Below, one piece after another: positions 24,956 to 37,739 of a stretch of DNA of 64,000 nt (positions are counted from its first letter, which is position 1; every line of letters begins with the position of its first letter). Below the pieces are notes generated by a model, which was given only the letters and a program-made list of their open reading frames with translations, did no database searches and had not been told where the DNA came from. The translations under genes were made by a program, and so were the position numbers. Source of the stretch: Lanius collurio (Eukaryota > Chordata > Aves > Passeriformes > Laniidae); NCBI GenBank assembly GCA_020086605.1, contig JACBWW010000048.1, positions 4,213,102-4,277,101 of the forward strand, written 5' to 3'.

Positions 24956-27900
24956 TTTAATTTATTGAAATTACTGACACCTATTAAAAAAAAAAAAAAA
25001 TCAATTTTGTGCAGTCCCCTATAATGCAGTGCATAGATCTAAACCCTATTGTGTTGCTGTCAGGGAGCAAAGGGTTGTCCCAGTATGCTTTGTATTGACA
25101 GAATGTCATAGTAGGCTGAGGAACTATAACAAGAGGAAGAATAGCAGGTGGAAAGAAGAAAAGAATTTTGAAAGTAAATTATAATTTTCTCTAATCATTT
25201 CCACTCAGTGTAAGAACAGATGTGAAGCACATGGCTTGCAGGATGAGGATTTTGCCAGGAAAAAAAAAAGAAATAAAAAAAGGTTGGGAAAGAAGAATAA
25301 AAACATAACTAACTGGAAAAATATGAATAAATTATTGTGATTGTGTTGGATTGGAGCCTTGGCCTGTGATTCTTGCCAAGGTCTAGGCTAAACCTAGCTA
25401 AAGGAGGTCATAGTTTTAAAAAAAAATAATTATACTACCATGTTTTTATGGGACAATGAAATCTTCCAAAAATCAATCGAATGGTCACTTTCTTTTGTGC
25501 TTGAAATAAAACACCTCAATTTTTATAGGTGTCATTTGCCCAGTGAATGTGTCAGAACAATCTAGACTCTGCCCATCAGGATCTTTTATAATGAGAACTT
25601 TTTTGTAGAACAATCAGCATATTAACTCCTGCACGACCCAAACCTTCTTTTAACATGTGGATATCATCATCTCAGTTGCCATTCTTCAGAGATTCTCTGG
25701 GGGCTGGACTTCCAGGAACAGCATTGCACAGCAGAAGCATTTTTTCTGGAGTGAACAATTGTCAAATTTGATTTCAAGATAGGTGAAATATTGGTTAACA
25801 TTGTGATGCTGTTCCTGTAAATTTCATACTGCCTTCAGTAATGTTATGAAAAGTACTTTGGCAGGTAAAACCAAACTGGTTTGCTAGCCAAGATGTGGAA
25901 TGCATCTAGAAGGACATCTCCTTCTTCAGCAAAAATATGATCACAATATTTTTGCAGTGGTTTTATTCTTCCTTGTGTTTTTTTCATCTTCATTTAAAAA
26001 AATACAAGTAAAAAAAAAAATAGAGAATTGACTGACTGAAAATTTTAAAAATATTCTTGTCTCCTGTGTTTACTTGCTACATTATATTTTAGATTATTTC
26101 CTTGTTCATATGAAAACCACATGAAACCTAAGCAAATACATTTTATTGTAGGATGTTTATCACCCTTAATTATTTATGCTAAAGGGGAAAAAAAAAGCAC
26201 TTTACAGAGCCGTTCAGTTAAGGCTTCATACGTCTCCTGCATAAAGAATACATTCTTCATTCTGGATTTTCTGGAATCCTTCCCTGTTTCTCCTCTCTGC
26301 AGGAAGGACAAGCTGGTTGAAGTCCATACCATATCTACTAGCTATTCATGCTGAGAAATCCTGAATTGCCTCTAATACATCTAACAATGAAGAAAGCAGG
26401 GGAAAACTCTCATCTTTTTGTAATATCAATTTAACTACGTGAAACTGGTTGCAGCTGCATGAAACTGTCTTTATGTGACTCTGTGATAGTAACGACTCTG
26501 TGTAGCAAAGACATGGGAAGGTTTTTGTAACCACTGTTACTTATGAGATCATGAAAGCATCTGAAAAGGAAATCGAAAAAAACATATGAATAATAGGAAG
26601 CAAACTGCTTCAATTCACAGAAGAAGCTTAAAAATAAGCTAGTTTTCATTTAAAGAATGAGAAAGAAAATAATTTGTACTTCCCAGGAATATTCTCTTGT
26701 TGCCCCAAACTTCTATTGTCTTTTGTAGGCAGGAGTACTGCTTTCTGACAGCAAAGTAGCAATTGTTTTGCAGCAGGCCTTCAGAGCAGATTTTCTGCTA
26801 CAATTTGCCAAACATAATTTTAATTTTTTTCAGCAGAACCCCCAAAAAATACAAAGAACTCTCACAATCCTCAGTGATCCACAGGCAACATTCACATGAA
26901 GTAAGTAGGAGCAGAAAAAGGCCTATGCAGGTAGATGTGTTTCCATCTGATAATGAATCACCTTGTCTAGAAATTATGTCTGGATCATGCTGTGGGTAAG
27001 AACCCACTCAACCAAAGATATGGACTACATGACTTTTAGTTTTTGTATAATTTTCTTTTCCTTAATTCCAGAAAGGACCTCAAATGGAAGGTTACATAGA
27101 AAGGAGCATAAAACATATAAAATTTTGGGTGTTGCTTTTAGGAATCTCCAATGCTGAGTTACAAAATGACCCGTCAAAGAAAAACAAAGAGTCAGGAACA
27201 TCAGTGTGGGATTTGGGACAGCCAGCCTCCTGAGGGACAAAGTCTAAGCTTAACAGCAGGAAGCACTGAAGAGAAGCGTGTTTGAACCAAATTTTCACCC
27301 AGACTTCAGGTGCTTTTTCCCAAACTATATAAATCAGGATTCACGGCGTAAGTCATCTGCTTATTTGGGATATATGTGCAATAGTTAAACACTATGGTTT
27401 AGTAATGATAAATATAATAATGGATATTCAGCTAATGTAATGACAATACTGTAAACATTGGTTTTTTTTTCCTTCTCAGGGAAAAAAAATCTTTCCCACT
27501 TCCACAACTAAGCTTAGAAATATCTGACATTCAGAGACAATATAATTGCACTGTTTGTCTCAAAGCTTTTTTCCTTTCTTACTATCCAAAATGTTTTTTC
27601 CTCATAGCCTCAGAATCTTGGTTTCAAATCCCATCTTCTGCAAATATTTTTTAATAACTTGAATAAGAAAATGAACAACAAAGAGACAAGTAATGTACTT
27701 TTTCATTTCTTTTATTACAGAAATATGCAGCAATAAGAGACCTAGTCAGTACTCTCACAGAAAGACAAAATCAGAATTTTTAGCAATCTTTGAGATATGA
27801 AATCTCAAAAGAAAGTGAGTAATAAAGAGCAAAGAATAAAAAGTATGTGTCTAAGTCAATACACAATTGTTCACAGACATTTCTAAAATTTTCTATTCTC

Positions 27901-29471
27901 AAGCCTAGAAGAGAGATTTCATTTGAATTTTTAAATATCAGAACCAAATTATGATACTAAATAGACAACCGACAAAGGTGTGTTTCTTCATTTTACAATG
28001 TTCTTTTAAAATTGAACTCCATTCTCTCAGAGTTAAAGTAGTTATGATACTAATGATAGTTTCAAATCAATAAAATGATAAAAGAAAAGGTCAGATTAGC
28101 AGCACAAAATATTCAATAGTGGTTCAGTGGAAAGAATAATTACGTCTCTATTTGAAGGATCAAGAACTCCCTCTTAATTCTCATTTTGTCACTTATAGAA
28201 GTTCCCAGTTTTTCTCATTTAGAAGATGTGCCTGACCTCCTGATACCAAAGACCTTGTAAATGTTACTAAATTTGCAGTTATATCCTAAATCAGGAATTA
28301 TCTCTGTTTTGTGACCATGTTAATCTGCATAGACCTGCTAACCTTGGTGAAGCATACTAAACTTTTCCACACTAAGGATCTGGCCCTCTTTAACAGGGCT
28401 ATATAATAAAATTTTTGTACTACTTTCACCCAGACTCATAAAAGCTGGTAATGTCCTGCACAGAAAAACATAAGCTTTGTTATCTTGTGGAAATTATTAT
28501 GAAGTAAAAAACACAAGATGTAGTTTAAAGTAACCTCTGAGTTCAGGGCCTCGTATGGTTGGTTGACTTACAAGGATCAAAGGTAGGAAATAAGAAATCA
28601 TTTCCATTAGAGCAGAACACTTTACTTGTCTGTAGCATAGGGTCAAATGAGGCCTTGATTTTTATCCTGACAGCAATGAAACAAGTGAAATAATTATTTT
28701 TATGATAAAGAGCCTCACTGTGGAGGATGAACAGAATCTGGAATTTATTTTGTTGTCCTTTGCCAATGATACATCCTTTAACTATGGGAAGCACATTTCT
28801 GTGCTGCAGAGATTAAAAACATTCTAACCAAAAGCAGCTGCCAACTACTTGCAAATCACATCTTTCATGAGTACACTAATTCAGCTTGAAATGTATTTGA
28901 CTTTAAAATAAATGTCTATTTTATTCAACAAAACAGAAATATATTATGTTGTTGCAAAACTGATGAGCATACTGAAGCATTTGCTACATCTCCAGAATGT
29001 AATAGGACATTGTGTCGCCACGTTGAGTTCTCATGACCACATCAAATCTGCCTTCTGTGGTATGGCTCAACAACCTTCTTCATCATGATCAGTTGAATGC
29101 AAAGTCTATTTTCTCTTCAAAGAGTTTGATGGCTTGGGGCTATGGTTTTGGGAAGAGGGCTATAACACAAGAAAACTGTCTATAAAAGAGATATGCTATG
29201 GAGTAAAAGGTAGTTATCCCAAAGTTTAAGATGAGTTCCCACAGGAACAAAAGGCTACTGTTCTTCTCACTACAGTCAATGAACTGTCTTTTCCAATTTA
29301 AGCATCTATCATTCAGGGTATACTGCAAAATGAGATAGAAAAATCTTGTGGTAATTAGCTTGTCCACTGCTTAATTTTGTGGCGAGCTTGCCTCTTTATG
29401 TCTTGGAATATCTTTAGACCATTCACAAACAGCCTAAATATCCCTCAGCTGTGCAGCCCCACTTAAGCCAG
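24956..29471. other. Unique AT-rich noncoding DNA, with an exon-like pair
   Basis: A 15-base A run starts at 24986 beside the CR1 remnant. The main item of interest is at 26834-27233, two exon-like blocks with good splice motifs that join in phase (see findings). No known protein is recognised in them. Other open frames are short and overlap on both strands, as expected by chance. Confidence 0.45.
24986..25000 (+). repeat. Poly(A) run, 15 bases
   Basis: This is an uninterrupted A15. It does not follow a recognisable retrocopy, so it is called a simple homopolymer. Confidence 0.85.
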
Positions 29472-29547
29472 TGTCAGTGACAGCTACTCACCAGAAGCAG
29501 AAGTTGAGAAGAGAAATACAGCTCAAACCTCTTATGATGTTAAGTCA

Positions 29548-29553
29548 TTTATT
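29548..29553 (-). terminator. LTR polyadenylation signal AATAAA
   Basis: AATAAA on the minus strand, in GAGGGAATAAATGAC, is placed downstream of the TATA-like box as expected at the end of the R region of an LTR. Confidence 0.6.
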
Positions 29554-29632
29554 CCCTCTGTCCTGGAGGGGGGACAGAGCACCCAACCTGGGCAGAGCCG
29601 GCGAGGTAAGAGGGCGGGGCTTTCCATCCTGC

Positions 29633-29643
29633 TGGTTTTTATC
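29633..29643 (-). promoter_or_regulatory. LTR TATA-like box
   Basis: GATAAAAACC on the minus strand sits in the GC-rich U3-like part of the LTR, about 85 bases before the AATAAA. It is a plausible core promoter element of the former provirus; present activity is unknown. Confidence 0.5.
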
Positions 29644-29797
29644 ACAGACAGGGGGAAAGGGGATACCAGGGATGGAGCTGGGACAAACAACCAACCAGAT
29701 CAGAGCCCGGGCGGCTTGAACCTAAGGTAGACCTGACTCAGTCACATGGCAGGGACCTGGCTTGGGGTGGGGGTGCCCAGGGGGGTCCACCACAACA

Positions 29798-30846
29798 GAA
29801 AAAAGGAGAAATTTTATTACTTTGGTAATGCAGAAAGTACAAGAACCCTTAAAAAATAATTTAATGACTCCTGCAAAAATGACTGACTTTCACATGACAC
29901 GTAGAATTGGACCAGCAAAAAAATAATAATGCTTATTTGAAAAAGATGTATCTTGAGATTTCCAAACCATTTAAGATTGACTTAACTCCACAGCCATGAA
30001 AGTTGATTGAATACCCTCTTAGCTTGTAACTTCATTGGCATCATCTAGAATATTTTTAACAGAGGTCATTAACAACAGATTAATATTTCAAAAATAATCT
30101 GCCATTTTGAAATTTTTAGTAGTTTTAAAAAGAAGAAGTCAAAAGATTTTCGTATTCTCAGTAATAAATGGAATGAGACTGTGCAGTCAAATTTGCAGAG
30201 CATTCTGAGCTTGTTCTTATTCTATTCCAGTAATAAGTAGTCAAAAGCAGATATGCTTTTTCAGAAATCTTAAGAAATTAAGGGAAGAAGAAGTAAAAAT
30301 TAAGAATCATTACCCCTTTCTGCTTCTATTCTATAAAGTATATTTTAAAGGGGGATTTGCCTCTCAGTAATATTATTTTTTTTCATTAATTAGATAGATG
30401 AAGAAAGCAATTGGAAATACACATTCAAATATTTTCATCTCTTATCCTGAAAGTATATGCTGTGACTTATACAAAAACACAATGCATCATGCAAAAGTCC
30501 TGTCATCAACTTTTTTTGTTTCTTTAAACTTTCAGTCTCTTCAAAGTGATATAAAACCATCACATCTGAAACAGTAAAGCTCCACTAAAAAAAAAAAAAA
30601 ATAAAAGAATTAGCTGAATTTATTTTCAAAAACCTCCTTGGATTTGGCATAACAAGCACTGAACTGGAGTCAGTAAGTCTGGCTGGATTCAAGCTGAGAT
30701 GTTTCTGATCCATATTGTCCAGGAAATTTTATAGTACCTGCATTGTTAGAAAGACACAGAATTCAAGTTCATCAGTATTCTGGAAAATGGATATCTAACT
30801 TTACATTCATTGAGATTATATTTTAGAAGGCATGTTTTACTCTTCA
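29798..30846. other. AT-rich noncoding DNA
   Basis: Nothing recognisable is seen except a 15-base A run at 30587-30601. Confidence 0.65.
30587..30601 (+). repeat. Poly(A) run, 15 bases
   Basis: A15 is followed by TAAAAGAATTAG. There is no retrocopy upstream and no duplicated target site was noticed. Confidence 0.85.
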
Positions 30847-31150
30847 TGGAATCATAGCATGATTTTTGTTGGAAGGCATCTTTAAAGACCATCTAGACCA
30901 ATCCAGTTGCTAAGGACAGGGATACCTTTCACTAGATCAGGTTGCTTAAAGCCCGATTCAACCCAGTCTTGAATACTTCCAATGACTGTGCATCCACAAC
31001 TTATCTGGGCACGTTGTTCTGACCTCTTATTGCCCTCATCATAAAATATTTCCTCATTATATCCAATATAAACCTACCTTCTTTCAGTGAGAAGCACTGC
31101 TGCTTGTTCTGTCACTACTGGTAAAGTCTATCTCCATCTACAGAAATCAG
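30847..31150 (-). mobile_element. CR1 LINE fragment, 3' end
   Basis: The + strand reads GGAATCATAGCATGATTTTTGTTGGAAGGCATC, then AAAGACCATCTAGACCAATCC, GGGATACCTTTCACTAGATCAGG, TTGCTTAAAGCCCGATTCAACC, and TCTGGGCACGTTGTTC. This is the avian CR1 3' region in reverse, including the 'hospitalised' end unit and the block that reads CTCCACAACCTCTCTGGGCA in consensus. Similarity fades after about 31150. The copy is 5'-truncated, diverged and noncoding. Confidence 0.88.
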
Positions 31151-34100
31151 TACCAGTCTGGGTATGGTGGCCTGTACATTTCTACTTCTCTGACATGTAA
31201 TAGAATTATTATTCCTTTCTACTGCCAGATCATGCCTGGATATTTCTTCTTTCCTACCTCCTTATCTAGTCTTCTGTTGAAAAATGCATTTTTTTCTATA
31301 TGCTTTCTGTGACTAATTTTTCTATTTCCTGTGTTCCACTTGATTACTTAATTTCTAATTTTTTTTTAGATATTTTTGATTCTTTTCTTTTGAAAAAAGG
31401 TACAAGCCACTGTATATCTGACTCATTCTCCTTTATCCTTAACCCAGTCTTGATTAGAACATTAAGTGGGACATAGTCCAAAAAAGTGTATCTGGTATAT
31501 TTTTTAATTTTGGCTCAGCTATCTAACCAGAAGTTGAAGAATGGAAGGATTGAAGCCATCTGGCAGAAGCAGTGTGAGGAGATACTGCTGTTTAATTCTT
31601 TAATGCCTCCCTCTCAGCTTTGTAAACCACTTCATTTAAGTTACTCTTGCACCTGTGACTAGATCTTTGGCTTCTTATCTCCTTACACCACAGTAAAGTA
31701 AGTACAAAATCATTAATTATGAAATCACGTTATTACTGATTTTTTATATTTACATCCTCTTTTCATATCTGGTTACATCAAATTGTATGCAGGGAACAAG
31801 AGTATTCTCTTGTATTTGACTAATTTATTGGATATAGTTTTCATCTTAATCATGGACATCTATTGAAATCTAAAATATAGACCAGAATAAGTTGAATATT
31901 AACTAATTATTTAAAGAGGATTATCTTTAAAATGGATAATTAAAATGTTTGTTACTTCTGTATACCAGGAATAGAGAAATTTCATTACTAAAATTTACTT
32001 CTGCATTAACTTGCCTGTGTTCATTTAATGAATGTTTTCAACAAGCAATAGAATAAGTAGAATAAGTAGAGTGATATTCAGCTATTATGTTGAAGAAATG
32101 AGGCTCAGCTTTTGCTTTTTCTTAAGCCCCTAAAATATTGCAGTCAATAGAGTTCCACTGACTTAGTGTTAGTCTAAACTAATAACATCTCCTGGAGTCT
32201 ACTCTGTTCGTGGAGGATTAGCTAAAGAAATATTCTATCTAACCTACAAGTATTCCTACTGAAATTAATTGTGGTACTGGAAGAGTGTGGGTGCAATTAA
32301 TTTCAATGGATTACTGCTAGAAAAAATGTGGACTTTCCTAAATGTAAGCTTGTCTCATTTGAGACACAGCACCAATGCTGTCGAGATATCCACATTTGGC
32401 CAACAAAAATATGGGAAAGAGAAATATCTCTGCCCTTCCAGAAGAGCAGATGGTAGCCCAACCATGTATCTAAAAGTGTCTGTAATGACACTAGATACTT
32501 TTGCCTGAGGTAGCTCAAATTAATTTCCCTGTCCCAGTGAAGGCAGGCTCATCTTCCCTGAATGATTCATCTGAGACAAAGATGATCCTGCCTCCCTTCA
32601 CTGATACGGGTGGAACCAGAAGGAGTACCTTAGTCAAGATGGACAACTCTGAAAGACCTGAAGCTAATCAAGATCATTCTTACTTTAATTGACTTCATAT
32701 CACTTAATGGTAATAGGCATAAGTAAATTTTACCAAAACAAAATGATGCATTTAACACTTTTTTTCCCACTTAGAAACATGTTTTGAACCAACGTATGAC
32801 TAAAATTGCTTATGTCCCTATATTAATGTAGAAAAAAATGAGCAGGCTCTTGTATTAGGGTAGGAGTGAAATAGAAATACGGTTGATGATGAAAGAAAGA
32901 GATGAAAATATGTCTTTTGTTGTCTTTAATGTACTGTGAAAAAGCAGTGGCACATATCTTTCATCATTCATATTGAGGCCATTGATGCCTTTCCTGTCTG
33001 TTTTATTGACAGAATGATATAGTCTTGATTTTTTTGCACAAAATATAAAGATAGTTAGTCACTTAAAGCTATGCAACATATACCTAGCAAAATTTCTGTG
33101 GAAGCAGAAAGAAACTTTTATAGCTTACAGCACAGGTACTTCTTTCAGGTCATCTGACAAAACACCTGAACTAAGAAAAAGAAGTAGGAAAGAAAAAGAC
33201 ACTCCAAAAAAAGAGAGACAGAAAGAAAACGGGAGACCTGTTTTTAATCTCCATGCCTGTCATTTATTTCTTTCACACAAAAAGTATGGGACACAGGTGG
33301 CTAAATGTCAAAGATCGTACCCTGTCTGCATGCTTCATAAGGCATGGGACAAATATATGAAACAGGCTGGGCAAACAGAAAAATCACGAGAAATTGGTGC
33401 ATTTTTAGTGACCCAGGTCAAAGGTTGCACTGCTTTTGGTGTTTTACAAATGTTTGACAGATTAAATGCCCACCTCCCATGGTTAGCAAATAAGCCATGC
33501 AAGTAAGAGCACTCATAAGAAATAAAACTTCATTCAGTGTCCTTATTGTGAGGGTTCAGGGTCAACTAGCCTATGTAACACATGTATGCTCTCAGTACAC
33601 ATGCACACTCCTAAATTATGTTGGATTTTGGAAAACACATATTAAAATAATTTGGTAATGGTCAATTAGTACCCTGGTAAAGGATTAGAAAAGGATCTCA
33701 AAATGGATTAATTAAATCTCAAAAAGTGTTAGAAGTAGGCAGAGAGGATACTTAGATATCATTATCAAAAAAGATGATACTTGTAACATTTCCTATATAC
33801 ATATTTGGCTCTTGCATAACTTTCTTGAGTAAAAGTCTGTTTAGTGCCATTTCTGGTTTGCATTGCAATGGAAATAAGAATAGTATGGAGACTGAAAGCC
33901 AATGAAGTTTCAATACATCATAGTCCACAGATCTATAACAATATTTTTCAAATTATTTCTTGCTAAGGCACCATTGTATTCATCCTTGTTCCCAGTATTC
34001 ATCAGTCTGACATGTAAGGTGAAATGCTGTTATGGTTTGAAATAATATATTTTCAAATAGTGGCAATCCATGAAGTTCATGGTAGGCCCGTGAGAGTATT

Positions 34101-37100
34101 GTAAGTGCACTTGAGGATCAGTGAACTGTATATAAACTGTTTTTACAAGTATTGATCCTTATGTGCATCTGTGGCAAAGTATCATTTCAGAAGATACTGT
34201 CTTAGTGATAATACAGTGATTCTGAGATTTTGTGTTTTTCTATGTTAGGTCTTTCTGCCTCTTGGCAATTTCTCAAGGTAGAAAGTATCTGTTTTGCTTC
34301 ATGATTTTTTTCTATATAAATGGCTATTAGAATTATCTTGTCCAAGAATCCACACTGTTTTACATCTTCTTAAGCTATGGTCCTTACTTCAAAAATGCTT
34401 CTCAAATTAAGTTTTTCACTTGTTCTCTGTCCCTGAAGATTTCCTTAGGTAACTGAGGATGGGATCAGGACTAGATGGCATTATATGCTAGCACAGAAAA
34501 AGTGTGATTTGAGGCCAGATTTGTTTATGGGTATGGAATACTTTCATTCTATTACTGAAGATTTTGTTTCATTTTCCAAAAAAGCAAGGTTTACGAGGTC
34601 ATATTTACTCTATTTTTTATTCTCTTGATCTGTCTCATTCTGTTCTTTCTTCCTTAAACCAAACAAATTGTAACAGATTTCAGACAAATTGTACATAAGG
34701 GAGTAGTCTCTCAGATGAAGATGTTTCTTTAAGTAATACAGAGCTAAAGTGATGAAAAAAGATATCAGACATGTTGATGACTGTGGGTTGTTGCTTTCTG
34801 CAACTAAGTCTCCCTGTCACTGAATACCAAAGAAGCCACATGGAGGAGCAAATTTCCCTATAAAGTTTCAATCAAGGCTTGCAGTGAACCATAAGAAGCA
34901 AAACCATAGAAAATCAGCCTTCGTCAGTTCTGGTGCTCAAAGAACTTCTTGTGCCACTACAAATCATTGAGTTTTTTTCTCTGTTTGGCTTTGGAATAGA
35001 GATATTTGTATCACGGCTTACCTAATTTGACTGAATTGAACTGAAAGATATCTCAACCAGATTTTCAACTTTCTTTGAATTACTTAATGCATTTCTGTGG
35101 CATTTTGCTCCTGAGAAACATGTTTTTTTGGATTCATGTTTTGAGTTTTTAAAATTCTGAAAACATTCTGAGCTGAAGTTGCAACAAAGGAGAAATGTGA
35201 ATGTGCCTCTTCTATAATTTCAATATGTTCTCCATGTCAGATGAATCCCATGCTTATGTCTACGCTACATGGAAAATTGTAAATGAAATAAGTTTAACCT
35301 CAAAAATATACTCCAGATGTGATTTCAAGATGACTTTTTGCAGCTGTCACTGACAACATTTTCAAGAGGGATCTTCAGAAAGAGCAAAGACTTGTGAAGC
35401 AGCAAGTTTCAAAATCTAGTAACCTTAGGTAACTGGCTACTGAGGAAAGAGGAATAAGATTTACTATAATAAGAAGACTGGATAACTGCTATTATTTTTT
35501 CTCCAGATCTTGCCTGTTGGTTGAAATATACAGAAGTAATTTTATTTTTTTTTAGCTACAGACTTTACAAAAGAGAAAATACATATTCACACCTCTCAGA
35601 ACAGGAGGTTGGGCATATCTTCCTGAATGTTTGTGTTTGTATTTATGTATATGTTTGATGCATATGTGATCTGTACATATGTATATATATATGCCTTTTA
35701 TATGCATTAATTTTGCGTGTACATGCAGAGAAGGGATGAGATTTCTGTACTGGGAAGATGAATAAGTTGTATTACATTTGAATGTAAATCTTTTGGCAAA
35801 AGGAGTGCAAATTGCAGCATTTCCTCTTGTTGTCAGACATATTTACTGCTTCTTTTCAGGGACTGACCTGGAATGACTGACTCACTGAGACTCTGGGTCT
35901 CAATTCCAGGTGTGAAAAAAGTAAGATTTCATAGGGGCCTCTCCCTGTTTGCACATTTTTTATGCTATGCATGGGCCACATACAGCCCCTCAGAAGGCAG
36001 CAGCCCCACACAGGACCTACTCTCAGAGAATGTTCCTAACAACCATTCTGCTTGGCTTAGCTAAGCATGCTCCTGCCTAAGTGAACTGCAAAATCACCTT
36101 GACATTTGACAGCAGAATAACACCTTTTAACAAGCTGGAAATTCTGGGCAATCACATGCAACATCTAGGCTGACCAGCTCCTTCCATGGCTTTGACTGTT
36201 GTAAAGCCCCGTTGTCCTCATCGCTCGTGATGCAGACGTGGTAAGAACACGGTACCTCTGCCTCTCAGCATGCTTCCTTGGGTCTTCTTCTTATTGAAAG
36301 GGGTAAGAGAAGCTGCAATATGTACCTTGAATCCTCTCCAGTATAAAGTTGGGATTCATGGAATGCAGCTACAGCGGCCATTTGAACTCAAAAGTTTGGA
36401 AGTGGTCTGGTTCATATTTTAGCCCAGTCTTTCTATTCCTCCCTTCTTCTTCCAGGTTTGCTTTTCCCAAGTAGCTGATCTGCTGCCAGGTTTACCTACA
36501 TTTCCCAGGTAGAAGGATCTCCTGCCAATCCTGGAGACAGAATATCAGCCTGAATGGGCCATGGATCTAAGCCTATGAGAAATTTTTATATTCTTCTGCT
36601 AAAATCTTGTGGAAATTGCTGTAGCCAGGTGAGTTAGACATCTATTCTTTGTAATAGAATTGTAAAACAACTCTTTGTGAAAGATTTGAAAGATACTTTT
36701 GAGGCAAATCTTCTGCTAGATGACTGTTTCACCCCTCGATCAAAAGTAGCTTTCGAAAATTATACTACAAATGAAAACACTCCCACACTCAGTTTAATTC
36801 TTGGTACATCTCTAGCTCCAAAATTCCTCTCTCTTTTTTCTCATTTTATCTTTGATTTGAAACAACATAACAATTTCAAATACACCAAGATTCAAAGCAA
36901 TTTAAATCCAGAGGTCTGGAATAGAATATAAATAACATGCTGTAATAACATACTATGTGATTCTTCAAGCAGCAGGAATGATCACTGAAACATAATGCAA
37001 GACAAAAAAGTTTCATGCTGGGCTGAAAAAGATAAATCCAAGGGGACAAGACCAGCCCATATTCTAAAGGCTGTGGCCTCTCCTGGATACAGAATTGCAA

Positions 37101-37671
37101 AAAGGAATATGAAAAAGGGCAGTTGCAAATCTGTGACACTCTCCAAATATAGAACGAGTGAAATGTCTTAAGATAAAATACCTGTGTGAAAGGTTATGAT
37201 AGAATGTAATGCACTCACCTTTGAAACTATATATGTAAGAGATAAAGCTTTTCAAATGTGTCCTTTTTAAGGAGTCTCTCATTTTCAGAAGTAGTATATG
37301 TAGCTCACATAGTATTGCCAATAAAAACACATTTTTTCTCTGATATGAAAGCCAAGGAGAAAATTATTCACATAAAAACCAAATAAATCAATAGTGTTTG
37401 CATTTACTACTGCTTTTGAGGGGTTTCTTTTCTTCTGAAATTTTATATGTACATATACTTGCATGCTTGAACATATATGCATATACATGTCTCTTTGTGC
37501 ATATCTGAAAGTAGGGATTTTTTTACTAATATTTGAGTGCTAGTGAAAGAAAGTTATCTCACCATGGCTTGAGAATTGTGCATTTCAGTGAACTAGTGAT
37601 AAATCACTAATTATTCTTTCTATAAATACACACATACATACTTTTCAGGTTAAAAAAAAGGTTGACATAAA
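31151..37671. other. Unique AT-rich noncoding DNA with one GC-richer patch
   Basis: No gene is identified. Small inverted repeats occur at 32260-32305 and 34036-34082. A GC-richer patch at about 35850-36630 contains several splice-like motifs, including a consensus CAG/GTGAGT donor at 36629, but frames through it are closed. TA/CA-rich simple sequence lies near 35680 and 37440-37500. Confidence 0.5.
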
Positions 37672-37739
37672 GTCAGTGGGTCCAACCTTCTCCTAAGAGC
37701 TGGACCTAATTAGACCAGTTTGTTCTGGACCTTGTACAA

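Larger units (their letters stand above)
29472..29797 (-). mobile_element. Solo LTR of an endogenous retrovirus
   Basis: Read on the minus strand this is a GC-rich block of about 326 bases, sharply different from its AT-rich flanks. It starts with TGTTGTGGTGGACCCCCC and contains a TATA-like GATAAAAACC (29633-29643). About 85 bases further on is AATAAA (29548-29553), followed by a U5-like tail ending near CACTGACA. That order (TG, TATA, poly(A) signal, CA) is the layout of a retroviral LTR. No second LTR, primer binding site, gag, pol or env is seen on either side, so it is a solo LTR left by recombination. The CpGs that survive suggest it is younger than the CR1 copies. A flanking target duplication is not evident, so the U5 boundary may be off. 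The retroviral class is not assigned. The 82-codon + strand frame over it is antisense and not a gene. Confidence 0.75.

Noticed and set aside
24986..25000. Poly(A) runs (also 30587, 61394) as tails of processed pseudogenes
   Set aside because: No cDNA-like sequence or duplicated target site was found upstream of any of them.
29471..29719. 82-codon + strand frame in the GC-rich block
   Set aside because: It lies antisense inside the solo LTR; low stop density there reflects GC content.
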